Position numbers and translations under genes: made by a program
Notes under the pieces: generated by a model
Databases searched by the model: none
Told to the model about the DNA's origin: nothing
What the model saw: the letters and a program-made list of their open reading frames with translations, nothing else
Source of the DNA: an uncultured Oscillospiraceae bacterium
Lineage (GTDB): Bacteria; Bacillota; Clostridia; Oscillospirales; Oscillospiraceae
NCBI GenBank assembly: GCA_947585425.1
Contig: CANPWZ010000007.1
Span: forward strand, 31,124 to 95,123
Reading direction: 5' to 3'
DNA length: 64,000 nt
Shown here: in pieces, positions 17,924 through 28,516 of the stretch
Position numbering within the stretch: position 1 is the first letter of the stretch
How the letters are laid out: every line of letters starts with the position of its first letter

Positions 17924-18732
17924 TTCAGCTGGATGGCGGCGGCCATGGAGCCCCGGTTGGCCCCCAGCCTGCGGTGGCTCCAGTAGCGCTCCGGCAGGCA
18001 GGAGGTACACTCATCGCACAGGGCGATGTGGGCGGGATCCAGCCCCGCCAGCTCCAGCCGCCGGGCGTTGATGCCCTTCAGATCCACGGCGAACTTGCCG
18101 TTGGGCTTTATTTTGATGTAGTCCAGCACCTCGGTGCCCAGGGCGGAAGTCATGGCGTTGGGCACGTCCTCATGGGTCTCGAAGCACTGGGGGCAGATGC
18201 CGGGGCCCACGGCGGCCAGGATGTCCTCCGGCCGGCAGTCGTACACCACCCGCATCCGGGCCACCGCGTTGGACACGATGCCGGCGGCGGTGCCCCGCCA
18301 GCCCGCGTGGACGGCGGCGATCACCCGGCGGACCGGGTCGTAGAACAGGATGGGGATGCAGTCGGCGGAGTAGACCAGCAGGGTGACCCCGGGCAGGGCG
18401 GTCATCAGGCCGTCGGCCTCGTAGTCCACCTTCTGATAGGGATCATCCTTCAGATCGGCGGTGGTGATGGTGCGCACCGTCCCCCCGTGGACCTGATGGG
18501 TCATGGCCAGCACGTCCCCCTCCGCCCCCACGGCGGCCAGGAACCGGCGGTAGTTCTCCCGGACGTGGTCGGGGTCGTCCCCCCGGTTCACCCCCAGGTT
18601 CAGGGAAGCCCACATCCCGGCGGACACGCCCCCCAGCCGGGTGGAAAACCCGTGGGCGGTCCCTCCGGCGGCGTCGATGCCGTCGGCGGCCAGGAAGGTG
18701 ACGCCGCCGCGGACTTGTTCCATGATCTTCAA
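17920..18732 (-). CDS. pgeF: Peptidoglycan editing factor PgeF (YfiH/laccase-domain)
   Basis: A 270-residue cytoplasmic YfiH/YlmD-family protein. The metal-site blocks are present: MTHQVHGG, YSADCIPIL and VHAGWRG, giving the two-histidine, one-cysteine zinc centre. The family was described as a polyphenol oxidase and later as an editing factor that keeps wrong amino acids out of the peptidoglycan stem peptide; some members act as purine nucleosidases. TTG 18732 is chosen as start, since AGGAGG is 6 nt upstream and the next ATG is 9 nt further in. It is 31 bp after secA and overlaps the lipoprotein gene. Confidence 0.93.
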   Translation of the reverse strand: MKIMEQVRGGVTFLAADGIDAAGGTAHGFSTRLGGVSAGMWASLNLGVNRGDDPDHVRENYRRFLAAVGAEGDVLAMTHQVHGGTVRTITTADLKDDPYQKVDYEADGLMTALPGVTLLVYSADCIPILFYDPVRRVIAAVHAGWRGTAAGIVSNAVARMRVVYDCRPEDILAAVGPGICPQCFETHEDVPNAMTSALGTEVLDYIKIKPNGKFAVDLKGINARRLELAGLDPAHIALCDECTSCLPERYWSHRRLGANRGSMAAAIQLK

Positions 18733-18763
18733 GCAGATCCTCCTCTCAGCGGGCGGGACGGGC

Positions 18764-21547
<2,784 letters not shown>

Positions 21548-21611
21548 AGCTTCTGTTCCTTTCTGTGGTATGATATGCCGAAACGGCACTTGTACCCAAT
21601 ATAACTCGTAC

Positions 21612-21617
21612 AGTATA
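21612..21617 (-). promoter_or_regulatory. Extended -10 element upstream of secA
   Basis: On the minus strand, TGGTATACT gives a TATACT with an extended -10, about 65 bp before the secA start. No convincing -35 is present at 16-18 bp (the region is a T run), so this is a moderate call. Confidence 0.4.
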
Positions 21618-21711
21618 CCACACATCCGGGGGAGAAAAAAGAGGAATTTGTAAATAAAAACGCCCTGAAACCGGCGGCGGCTTTTGTCCTCTCCGCCAGC
21701 AAAACCGCGCC

Positions 21712-21740
21712 TTGCCATTTCCCGCAAATGGGTTTACAAT
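21712..21740 (+). promoter_or_regulatory. Promoter of the YheO-like regulator
   Basis: TTGCCA (21712-21717) is 17 bp from TACAAT (21735-21740), 34 bp before the start codon. Confidence 0.6.
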
Positions 21741-21774
21741 AGAGTTGACTCTTTGTTGAAAGGACGGACGCGCT

Positions 21775-22419
21775 ATGGACCGGGATCAGGCCTTTGAGTT
21801 TCTGGACCGCACCGCCCGGGGGCTGGCGGAGACCTTCGGCCCCGCCTGCGAGACGCTGGTACACGACATGGGGGTGCCCACCCACCCCATCCTGTCCATC
21901 TACAACGGCCATGTGTCCGGCCGGGAGGTGGGCTCCACCATGGACATCATGGGAGTGGGCCTGGAGCTGGGAGAGGAGGCGGCCACCTCCGATCAGGTGA
22001 ACCTGGCCGCCACCACCCCCGACGGGCGGCAGATCAAGTCCTCCACCTTCCACCTGATCGGGAAGGGGTACAATCTGGCCCTGGGGGTCAACTTCGACTA
22101 CACCGGCCTGTCCTTTGCCCAGCGCATCCTGTCCGATTTGATGAGCGTGGAGTCCGACCTGCGCTCCGCCCTGTGGCAGCCGGGGGACTCCAAGCAGCTG
22201 GCCGACCTGTTCGAACAGTGCCTCACCGCCCTGGGTAGGCCCGCCGACGCCCTGAACAAGGACGACCGGCTGCGGCTGGTGGCCCTGCTGAAGCAGCGGG
22301 ACGCCTTCTCCTACCGGCGCTCGGTGCCCTATGTGGCGGAGCGGCTGGGGGTGTCCCGGTACACCGTGTACAAATATCTGAAGGAGGCCGACGGCGAGGG
22401 GGAGCCCGACCGGCCGTGA
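21775..22419 (+). CDS. YheO/DauR-type PAS and HTH transcriptional regulator
   Basis: This 214-residue protein has a YheO-like PAS domain (about 5-120, with LVHDMGVPTHPILSI) and a C-terminal helix-turn-helix (about 165-205, SVPYVAERLGVSRYTVYKYL). Members of this family control small-molecule catabolism; DauR responds to D-arginine. A dipeptidase and two nucleobase permeases follow on the same strand, so amino-acid or nucleobase supply is a reasonable guess for its target, but no operator was found. It has its own promoter, and the downstream gene has another. Confidence 0.88.
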   Translation: MDRDQAFEFLDRTARGLAETFGPACETLVHDMGVPTHPILSIYNGHVSGREVGSTMDIMGVGLELGEEAATSDQVNLAATTPDGRQIKSSTFHLIGKGYNLALGVNFDYTGLSFAQRILSDLMSVESDLRSALWQPGDSKQLADLFEQCLTALGRPADALNKDDRLRLVALLKQRDAFSYRRSVPYVAERLGVSRYTVYKYLKEADGEGEPDRP

Positions 22420-22463
22420 GCCGGCCGCTGATAGAAATTTCCCGATTCCTCGCCTTTTTCCCC

Positions 22464-22492
22464 TTGTGTTCGACGGGGAAAAGGGATAAGAT
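22464..22492 (+). promoter_or_regulatory. Promoter of the M20 dipeptidase gene
   Basis: TTGTGT (22464-22469) is 17 bp from TAAGAT (22487-22492), 51 bp before the ATG. Confidence 0.55.
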
Positions 22493-22543
22493 AGAGGACA
22501 GATACCCGGGCGGACACCGCCCATCCCAGAGGAGAGGATACAT

Positions 22544-23944
22544 ATGGATCGAGCGCGGATCGAGGCATATTTCGCGGACAAGGAGCCCCTTTTGATCGAC
22601 GCGGTGAAGCGTCTGGTGTCCATCGACAGCGTGGAGGGCGAGCCCGCCCCCGGCGCCCCCTTCGGCCCCGGGCCCGCCGCCGCCCTGGACGAGGCGCTGA
22701 AGATCGCGGCGGAGTGGGGCCTCATCCCCCAAAACCACGAGGGCTATGTGGGCACCGCCGGCCTGAACGATCAGGAGGACGCCCTGCACATCCTGGGGCA
22801 CCTGGACGTGGTGGCCCCCGGCGAGGGCTGGACGGTGACGCCCCCCTTCTCCCCCATCGTGACCGACGGGCTCATCTACGGCCGGGGCGCCGACGACGAC
22901 AAGGGCCCCGTGGCGGCCTCCCTGCTGGCCCTGAAAGCGGTGAAGGACCTGGGGGTCCCCCTGACAAAGAACTGCAAGGTCATCATGGGCACCAACGAGG
23001 AGAGCGGCTCCGGCGACATCGCCTGGTACTTCGCCCGCAACCCCTTCGCCCCCGCCACCTTCACCCCCGACTCCGGCTTCCCGGTCATCAACACCGAGAA
23101 GGGGGCTTTCCGCCCCTCCTTCTCCCGCTCCTGGCCGGAGCAGGCCGCCCTTCCCCGGCTCCGCTGGCTCCACGGCGGCATCCGCTTCAACGTCCTGCCC
23201 GGGGACGCCTCCGCCGCCGTGGAGGGCCTCTCCATGTACGACGTCCAGCCCATCGCCCGGCAGGTCACCTCCCGCACCGGCGTCACCTTCACCTTCGCCC
23301 ACGAGGAGGGCCTCACCGTCATCCGCGCCAAGGGCGCCAGCTCCCACGCCGCCTTCCCCCAGGGCGGCAACAACGCCATCACCGGGCTGATCTCCCTGCT
23401 GCTGGCCCTGCCCCTGGCCGCCGGCGGCGCGAGGGACGCTCTCGCCGGTCTGAACGAGCTGCTCCCCCACGGGGACTGGAAGGGCCGGGCCCTGGGCATC
23501 GCCCAGGAGGAGCCGGTGGCCGGGCCGCTGACCGTGGCCTTCTCCCTGCTGGAGGTCACCGATACGGGGCTCAGGGGCTCCTGCGACTCCCGGGTCCCCC
23601 TCTGCGCCACCGAGGAGAACTGCCTGGGCGTGGCCAGGGCAGCCTTTGAGGCCAGGGGCTTTACCTTCGAGGGCAGCCAGAGCGCCCCCCACCACACCCC
23701 GGCGGACTCCGATTTCGTCAAGACCCTGCTGCGGCGGTACGAGGAGTACGCCGGCGTGAAGGGGGAGTGCCTCGCCACCGGCGGCGGCACCTATGTCCAC
23801 GACATCCCCGGCGGCGTGGCCTTCGGCTGCACCATGCCCGGGTTCGATACCCATCTCCACGGCGCGGACGAGCGCGTGAAGGTGGAGGACCTGATGCTGT
23901 CCGCCAAGATGTTCGCCCACATCATCATCGATCTGTGCGCGTAA
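22544..23944 (+). CDS. M20 family dipeptidase (PepV/Sapep-like)
   Basis: This 466-residue cytoplasmic zinc dipeptidase has the M20 blocks: LGHLDVV (first zinc His and the following Asp), GRGADDDKGP (bridging Asp), NEESGSGD (catalytic and zinc Glu), a lid domain in the middle, and a late HGADERV with the last histidine. Length and order match PepV and Sapep, which cut a wide range of dipeptides, often with an N-terminal D or beta residue. GGAGAGG lies before the ATG. It ends at a strong terminator and is a single-gene unit. Confidence 0.93.
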   Translation: MDRARIEAYFADKEPLLIDAVKRLVSIDSVEGEPAPGAPFGPGPAAALDEALKIAAEWGLIPQNHEGYVGTAGLNDQEDALHILGHLDVVAPGEGWTVTPPFSPIVTDGLIYGRGADDDKGPVAASLLALKAVKDLGVPLTKNCKVIMGTNEESGSGDIAWYFARNPFAPATFTPDSGFPVINTEKGAFRPSFSRSWPEQAALPRLRWLHGGIRFNVLPGDASAAVEGLSMYDVQPIARQVTSRTGVTFTFAHEEGLTVIRAKGASSHAAFPQGGNNAITGLISLLLALPLAAGGARDALAGLNELLPHGDWKGRALGIAQEEPVAGPLTVAFSLLEVTDTGLRGSCDSRVPLCATEENCLGVARAAFEARGFTFEGSQSAPHHTPADSDFVKTLLRRYEEYAGVKGECLATGGGTYVHDIPGGVAFGCTMPGFDTHLHGADERVKVEDLMLSAKMFAHIIIDLCA

Positions 23945-23958
23945 GGCGCGTCCAAATT

Positions 23959-23989
23959 CCGCCCGGATCCCTCCGGGCGGGATTTTTTT
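23959..23989 (+). terminator. Terminator of the dipeptidase gene
   Basis: A 9-bp perfect stem (CCGCCCGGA / TCCGGGCGG) with a 4-nt loop is followed by seven T, 15 bp after the stop codon. Confidence 0.92.
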
Positions 23990-24000
23990 GGGGAAATTTC

Positions 24001-24027
24001 GCCGGAAAAAGCCGTGAAAAACCCGGC
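24001..24027. repeat. GCCGG...CCGGC element with A-rich loop
   Basis: GCCGGAAAAA, then GTGAAAAA, then CCGGC lie in the gap before the first permease. It resembles the minus strand of 10941-10964 and, more loosely, 41017-41042. A five-base stem with a 17-nt loop is weak, so shared sequence is more notable than structure. Confidence 0.3.
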
Positions 24028-24047
24028 AAAATATAGCGAAAAGTGGG

Positions 24048-24076
24048 TGGACATTTCCCCGTCGATATGGTAGGAT
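24048..24076 (+). promoter_or_regulatory. Promoter of the NCS2 permease genes
   Basis: TGGACA (24048-24053) is 17 bp from TAGGAT (24071-24076), with an extended -10 TGG. It leaves a leader of about 70 nt that contains an imperfect TGTGAGAA/TTCCCACA dyad. The leader does not match the purine riboswitch core. Confidence 0.5.
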
Positions 24077-24156
24077 TCTTTTGTGAGAATTTGTCCCATT
24101 TTCCCACACAGAGATAAGAATGAGAGAAAATTTTACAGGAGGGAGAACCAATCGTT

Positions 24157-25599
24157 ATGGACAAGATCTTCAAGCTCCAGCAAAACGGCACCAACGTCCG
24201 CACCGAGATCGTGGCCGGTCTGACCACCTTTATGACCATGGCCTACATCATCGCGCTGAACCCCAACCTGATCGTCGGCTTCGGCCAGGGCGCCGCCGGC
24301 GCCTTCGGCGAGGACGCGGCCGCCGCCTGGAACGGCGTGTTCATGGCCACCTGTCTGGCCTCCGCCATCGCCATGTTCTGCATGGCCTTCCTGGCCAACA
24401 AGCCCTTCGCCCTGGCCCCCGGCATGGGCCTGAACTCCTACTTTGCCGTGGTCATCGCCCAGATCGCCGGCGCCGCCGGCTGCTCCATGCTGGCCGGCCT
24501 GCAGGCGGGCCTGTGCATCATCCTGGTGGAGGGCATCGTGTTCCTGGTCCTGTCTATCTTCAACATCCGCCAGAAAATCGTGGAGGCCATTCCTCTGGGC
24601 GTCCGGCTGGGCATCGGCCCCGCCATCGGCCTGATGCTGATGAACATCGGCTTCGGCTCCAACGCCGGCGAGGGCGCCTCCGGCGAGTACTACGTGATGC
24701 GTGACTTCTTCGGCGCCCTGGCCGCCAGCTCCGCCAAGGAGAAGCTGGGCGAGTACTGGCCCGCCATGGTCCTCACCGTCATCACCATGTTCATCGGCCT
24801 GTTCGCCATCATCATCCTGGCCCACTATCAGGTCAAGGGCGCGGTGCTCATCGGCATGCTGGCCGCATCCGTCATCAACTGGCTGGGCCAGTTCATCTTC
24901 CTGCATCAGAATCCCTTCGCCAGCCTGGCCACCGCCAGCTGGCTGCCCCCCTTCGCCGATATGGCCAAGACCACCCTGTTCAAGTTTGACTTCGCCACCC
25001 TGTTCTCCATCGGCTGGGGCACCGTCATCATCCTGATCATCACCTTCTGCATGATCGACATGTTCGACACCATCGGCACCGTCATCGCCACCGCCAACCG
25101 GGCCAAGATGGTGGACGAGAACGGCAATATGCCCCAGATGCGCGAGACCCTGGTGTCCGACGCGGTGGGCACCCTGGTGGGCGCCTGCACCGGCACCTCC
25201 ACCGTCACCACCTTCGTGGAGTCCGCCTCCGGCGTGGAGGCCGGCGGCCGCACCGGCCTCACCGCCCTCACCACCGGCGTGCTGTTCCTGGCCTGCATGT
25301 TCATCAGCCCCATCGCGGCCATCATCCCCGCCGCCGCCACCTCCGCCGCCCTGATCTATGTGGGCATCCTGATGCTGGGCGGGCTGAAGAACATCGACCT
25401 TTCCGACATGGCCATCGCCGTGCCCGTGTTCATCATGCTGCTGGCCATGCCCATCTCCTGCTCCATCGGCCACGGCATCGGTCTGGGGCTCATCTCCTAC
25501 ACCGTCATCAAGCTCTTCACCGGCCGGGCCAAGGACGTGTCCGTCCTGACCTATGTGATCTCCGCCATCTTCCTGGTCAAGTTCTTCCTGGCCTTCTGA
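24157..25599 (+). CDS. NCS2 family nucleobase permease (AzgA/PbuG-like)
   Basis: This 480-residue inner-membrane transporter of the AzgA-like subgroup has about 12-14 membrane segments. Diagnostic stretches are TFMTMAYIIALNP near the N-terminus, NKPFALAPGMGLNSYF, and the late MFDTIGTVIATANRAK and GTSTVTTFVESASGV, all typical of adenine/guanine/hypoxanthine:proton symporters. GGAGGGAG is upstream of the ATG. A second NCS2 permease follows after a perfect hairpin. Codon use and GC match the neighbours. Purine import is the family function; exact specificity is not visible. Confidence 0.93.
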   Translation: MDKIFKLQQNGTNVRTEIVAGLTTFMTMAYIIALNPNLIVGFGQGAAGAFGEDAAAAWNGVFMATCLASAIAMFCMAFLANKPFALAPGMGLNSYFAVVIAQIAGAAGCSMLAGLQAGLCIILVEGIVFLVLSIFNIRQKIVEAIPLGVRLGIGPAIGLMLMNIGFGSNAGEGASGEYYVMRDFFGALAASSAKEKLGEYWPAMVLTVITMFIGLFAIIILAHYQVKGAVLIGMLAASVINWLGQFIFLHQNPFASLATASWLPPFADMAKTTLFKFDFATLFSIGWGTVIILIITFCMIDMFDTIGTVIATANRAKMVDENGNMPQMRETLVSDAVGTLVGACTGTSTVTTFVESASGVEAGGRTGLTALTTGVLFLACMFISPIAAIIPAAATSAALIYVGILMLGGLKNIDLSDMAIAVPVFIMLLAMPISCSIGHGIGLGLISYTVIKLFTGRAKDVSVLTYVISAIFLVKFFLAF

Positions 25600-25614
25600 T
25601 TTGACCCCAATAAC

Positions 25615-25641
25615 GCGCCCCCCGCCGCCGGCGGGGGGCGC
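25615..25641 (+). terminator. Strong hairpin without U tract between the two permease genes
   Basis: A perfect 12-bp GC stem (GCGCCCCCCGCC / GGCGGGGGGCGC) has a GCC loop, then CTTATATGG. Only two T follow, so it is more likely an mRNA stabiliser or partial attenuator between the two permease genes than a full terminator. Confidence 0.55.
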
Positions 25642-25678
25642 TTATATGGACTATACGAAAAGGGAGAGGATCATCCAA

Positions 25679-27067
25679 ATGAACAACCAAGAACCCATCC
25701 GCGACGCCCGCACCCTGGGCATCCCCAAGATGCTGATCCTGGGGCTCCAGCACATGTTCGCCATGTTCGGCGCCACCATCCTGGTGCCCATTCTGGTGAA
25801 CAGCCAGACCGCCGCCAACGGCGACCCCATCGGTATGCCCCTGTCCATCCAGACCACCCTGTTCTTCGCCGGCTTCGGCACCCTGCTGTTCCACGTCTGC
25901 TCCAAGCTGAAGGTGCCCGCCTTCCTGGGCTCCTCCTTCGCCTTCCTGGGCGGCTTCGCCGCCATGGGCGGCATGAGCGAGGGCATCTACGCCGGCATGT
26001 CCCAGGCGGAGAAGCTCCAGTACACCTGCGGCGGCATCGTGGTGGCCGGCCTGCTCTACCTGGTGCTGGCCCTGCTGGTCAAGCTGGTGGGCGTCCACAA
26101 GGTCATGCGCTTCCTGCCCCCCGTGGTCACCGGCCCCATCATCATCTGCATCGGCCTGAACCTGGCCCCCTCCGCCGTCAATAACGCCTCCACCTGCTGG
26201 TGGCTGGCCCTGGTGGCCATCGTCATCATCGTGGCGGCCAACATCTGGGGCAAGGGCATGATCAAGATCATCCCCATCCTGCTGGGCGTGGTGGGCAGCT
26301 ATATCGTGGCCCTGATCGTCACCCTGGCCGGCGGGCCCCAGCTCATCGACTTCTCCAGCATGCAGAGCGCCAAGATCGTGGGCCTCCAGCCCTTCTTCAC
26401 CGACTTCACCGGCTCCATCGCCAAGTTCGACCTGTCCGCCATCCTGGTGATGGCCCCCATCGCCATCGCCTCCATGATGGAGCACATCGGCGATATGTCC
26501 GCCATCTCCGCCACCGTGGGCGAGAAGTTCCTGGAGGATCCCGGCCTGCACCGCACCCTGATCGGCGACGGTCTCGCCACCTCCCTGGCCGGCCTGTTCG
26601 GCGGCCCCGCCAACACCACCTACGGCGAGAACACCGGCGTGCTGGTGCTGTCCCGGGTGTATGACCCCCGGGTCATCCGCTTGGCCGCCATCTACGCCCT
26701 GGTTCTCTCCTTCTCCCCCCTGTTCGCTGCCTTCATCGGCTCCATCCCCTCCGCCATCATCGGCGGCGTCAGCTTCATCCTCTACGGCATGATCTCCGCC
26801 ATCGGCGTGCGGAACCTGGTGGAGAACCAGGTGGACTTCACCAACTCCCGCAACCTGATCGTGGCGGCCGTCATCCTGGTGTGCGGCCTGGGCTTCTCCA
26901 GCGGCCTCACCTTCACCATCGGCGGCGCCACCATCACCCTCACGGGCCTTGCCATCGCCGCCATCGCCGGCATCCTGCTCAACGCCATCCTCCCCGGCAA
27001 GGACTACACCTTCGGCGAGCCCGCCAAGGACGAGCACCGTCCCTCCGGCTCCCTGGGCCAGTACTGA
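25679..27067 (+). CDS. Uracil-xanthine permease family transporter (NCS2)
   Basis: A 462-residue permease of the UraA/PbuX/XanQ branch of NCS2. Seen: LGLQHMFAMFGATILVPIL at the first membrane segment (the conserved QH motif of the family), the FLGSSFAFLGGF re-entrant region, and the GLFGGPANTTYGENTGVL block with the substrate-binding Glu. ATG 25679 follows an AGAGG by 9 nt; an upstream ATG at 25646 has the hairpin where its ribosome site should be. It likely brings in uracil or xanthine by proton symport. Together with the AzgA-like gene it makes a nucleobase-salvage pair. Confidence 0.93.
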   Translation: MNNQEPIRDARTLGIPKMLILGLQHMFAMFGATILVPILVNSQTAANGDPIGMPLSIQTTLFFAGFGTLLFHVCSKLKVPAFLGSSFAFLGGFAAMGGMSEGIYAGMSQAEKLQYTCGGIVVAGLLYLVLALLVKLVGVHKVMRFLPPVVTGPIIICIGLNLAPSAVNNASTCWWLALVAIVIIVAANIWGKGMIKIIPILLGVVGSYIVALIVTLAGGPQLIDFSSMQSAKIVGLQPFFTDFTGSIAKFDLSAILVMAPIAIASMMEHIGDMSAISATVGEKFLEDPGLHRTLIGDGLATSLAGLFGGPANTTYGENTGVLVLSRVYDPRVIRLAAIYALVLSFSPLFAAFIGSIPSAIIGGVSFILYGMISAIGVRNLVENQVDFTNSRNLIVAAVILVCGLGFSSGLTFTIGGATITLTGLAIAAIAGILLNAILPGKDYTFGEPAKDEHRPSGSLGQY

Positions 27068-27086
27068 GCCCCCGCAATGATATGAC

Positions 27087-27120
27087 AAAAGACGGCCGCC
27101 GGGTCTCCCCGGCGGCCGTC
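27087..27120. terminator. Terminator, chiefly for the minus-strand lysis cassette
   Basis: A perfect 13-bp stem (GACGGCCGCCGGG / CCCGGCGGCCGTC) has a TCTC loop. AAAA on its left gives a T run for minus-strand transcripts. It lies between the convergent permease and endolysin genes. Confidence 0.85.
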
Positions 27121-27133
27121 TCCCGTTCTCCGC

Positions 27134-27913
27134 TCATCCCTCCGCGAACCGGCGGAACAGGGCGGCCGCCTGTTCCCGGGTCAAAAAGCTCTGCCACGCG
27201 AAAGCCTCGCCGCCCGTCCCCCGGAACAGGCCCTTCTCCGCCGCCCAGTCCCGGTCGGCCTCGCTCCAGCCGCTCCCCGGCAGGGCGGCCCGCTCCTTCT
27301 CATGCCGGTCCATGTACGCTTCGAACTGCTCATAGGTCAGCATATCCTCGTCCTCCTTTTCCTGTCCGTCCGGCGCTCCCTCCGCCAGCGCCCAGTCGGG
27401 CCTGCCATAGCCCAAAATGGTCCTGTCGCTTAAGGAATAGGACTTCCGGGCCACCTGGACGCCGCCCTTCGTGTTTCCCTCGATGGTATACACCCTGTCC
27501 TCCCGCACCGACTCCACCAGCCCGGTGTGGCTCGCGGACGCGGCGGAGCCGAAGAAGACCTGATCCCCCGGCCGGGGGCCCGTCCTGTGGAACCGGCCCT
27601 TCTCCTGATAGTACCCCATGGAGTATCTGCACCCGGCGCCGCAGCCCTTATAGGGCTGGCACAGCAGCCTCATCCCCAGCTCCTCGCCGAAGGTGGTGAG
27701 GAAGCACCAGTCCACGAACACGTCGCACCAGTCGTGGCCCTGCTTCTTCCCGTTGTAGACGTCCCCCAGGGCGTCCAGATCCCGGGCGTATTTGGTGTAG
27801 TTCTTGCCGCCGGGGTTGCCGGTCTTGCTGTCCAGGCCGGAGACGCTGGCCTTCTCATGGTAGCCCACCTCCGCCGCCGCCGTACACAGCAGGCGCTCCA
27901 CCGCCACGCTCAT
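27134..27913 (-). CDS. Phage-type CHAP endolysin with C-terminal SLH-like segment
   Basis: This 259-residue protein has an N-terminal CHAP amidase/endopeptidase domain: C63 in HDWCDVFVDWC, H129 in ASASHTGLV and an acidic partner at YTIEGN. After a charged linker (about 180-190), the C-terminal about 60 residues read WAAEKGLFRG...FLTREQAAALFRRF, close to an S-layer-homology repeat, which would anchor it to the wall. There is no signal peptide, as expected for a holin-released lysin. The ATG overlaps the holin stop (ATGA). It is last of a three-gene lysis cassette without other phage genes nearby. Confidence 0.87.
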   Translation of the reverse strand: MSVAVERLLCTAAAEVGYHEKASVSGLDSKTGNPGGKNYTKYARDLDALGDVYNGKKQGHDWCDVFVDWCFLTTFGEELGMRLLCQPYKGCGAGCRYSMGYYQEKGRFHRTGPRPGDQVFFGSAASASHTGLVESVREDRVYTIEGNTKGGVQVARKSYSLSDRTILGYGRPDWALAEGAPDGQEKEDEDMLTYEQFEAYMDRHEKERAALPGSGWSEADRDWAAEKGLFRGTGGEAFAWQSFLTREQAAALFRRFAEG

Positions 27914-28095
27914 GCCCTGTCCTCCCTGGCCGCCTGGGTGCCGAAGTAGAAAGCCACGATCACCGAGTAGATGGTCATAAAGTCCTGGCTCACCGCGCCC
28001 CGCAGGGTGAGGATGGCGAACACCACTGTGGTGATCAGCGTCACCATGCTCTTGATGGTCAGCAGGTTCGCCAGCCGTTTTCTCAACAGTTCCAC
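27910..28095 (-). CDS. Small phage-type holin
   Basis: This 61-residue protein has two hydrophobic segments (about 15-33 and 39-53) separated by a short RGAVSQDF turn, with charged ends (KRLANL at the start, REDRA at the end). It fits a small class II-like holin that forms membrane holes to release the endolysin. GTG 28095 is preceded by AAAGGGGG at 8 nt. It is 4 bp after the XhlA-like gene and overlaps the endolysin gene. Confidence 0.78.
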   Translation of the reverse strand: MELLRKRLANLLTIKSMVTLITTVVFAILTLRGAVSQDFMTIYSVIVAFYFGTQAAREDRA

Positions 28096-28099
28096 GCGC

Positions 28100-28351
28100 T
28101 CATTCCCCCTTTCTCATCACCTGCTCCATCAGGCCGTCGATGCGGTGGTCGGCCGCCTTCAGCTTTTCCTCGTGGATGGCGCTCTGCTCCTCCAGATGAT
28201 AGGTCCGCTCCACCAGATTGTTGTGGGCCTGCACCTTTTTCTCCAGCGTCTCCAGCCGATAGGCGATGACCGCCGCGCTCCTGCGGTTGGAAAAATAGGC
28301 GCCCGCCAGCGTCCCGATCAGGGCCAGCACACCCACGATCACGCTCTCCAT
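28100..28351 (-). CDS. XhlA/BhlA-like lysis-cassette membrane protein
   Basis: This 83-residue protein has one N-terminal membrane segment (about 3-20) followed by a long heptad-rich helix (YRLETLEKKVQAHNNLVERT), the layout of hemolysin XhlA-like proteins that assist holins. The second ATG (28351) is chosen because GGGAGG is 9 nt before it; ATG 28357 is too close. It is first of the lysis cassette. No clear promoter was found in front. Confidence 0.7.
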   Translation of the reverse strand: MESVIVGVLALIGTLAGAYFSNRRSAAVIAYRLETLEKKVQAHNNLVERTYHLEEQSAIHEEKLKAADHRIDGLMEQVMRKGE

Positions 28352-28433
28352 CTCCATTCACCTCCCATAACAGGGCGGGAAGAACGGGGCGGAAAGTTCA
28401 CGTTTGGGGGCAACACCGGCGCAAAACAAATCG

Positions 28434-28462
28434 TTGCATTTCCCGCCGGCGGGCTGTATAAT
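28434..28462 (+). promoter_or_regulatory. Promoter of the DUF3737-aminotransferase-MBL operon
   Basis: TTGCAT (28434-28439) is 17 bp from a perfect TATAAT (28457-28462), 54 bp before the ATG. Confidence 0.7.
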
Positions 28463-28516
28463 GGGACAAATTCACCGGCGCGCCGGAATTTCAGAGCAAA
28501 GGCAGAGAGTTTTATC

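Noticed and set aside
24083..24156. Purine-type riboswitch before the NCS2 permease
   Set aside because: The leader lacks the conserved purine-aptamer core and junction sequences; only a weak dyad is visible.
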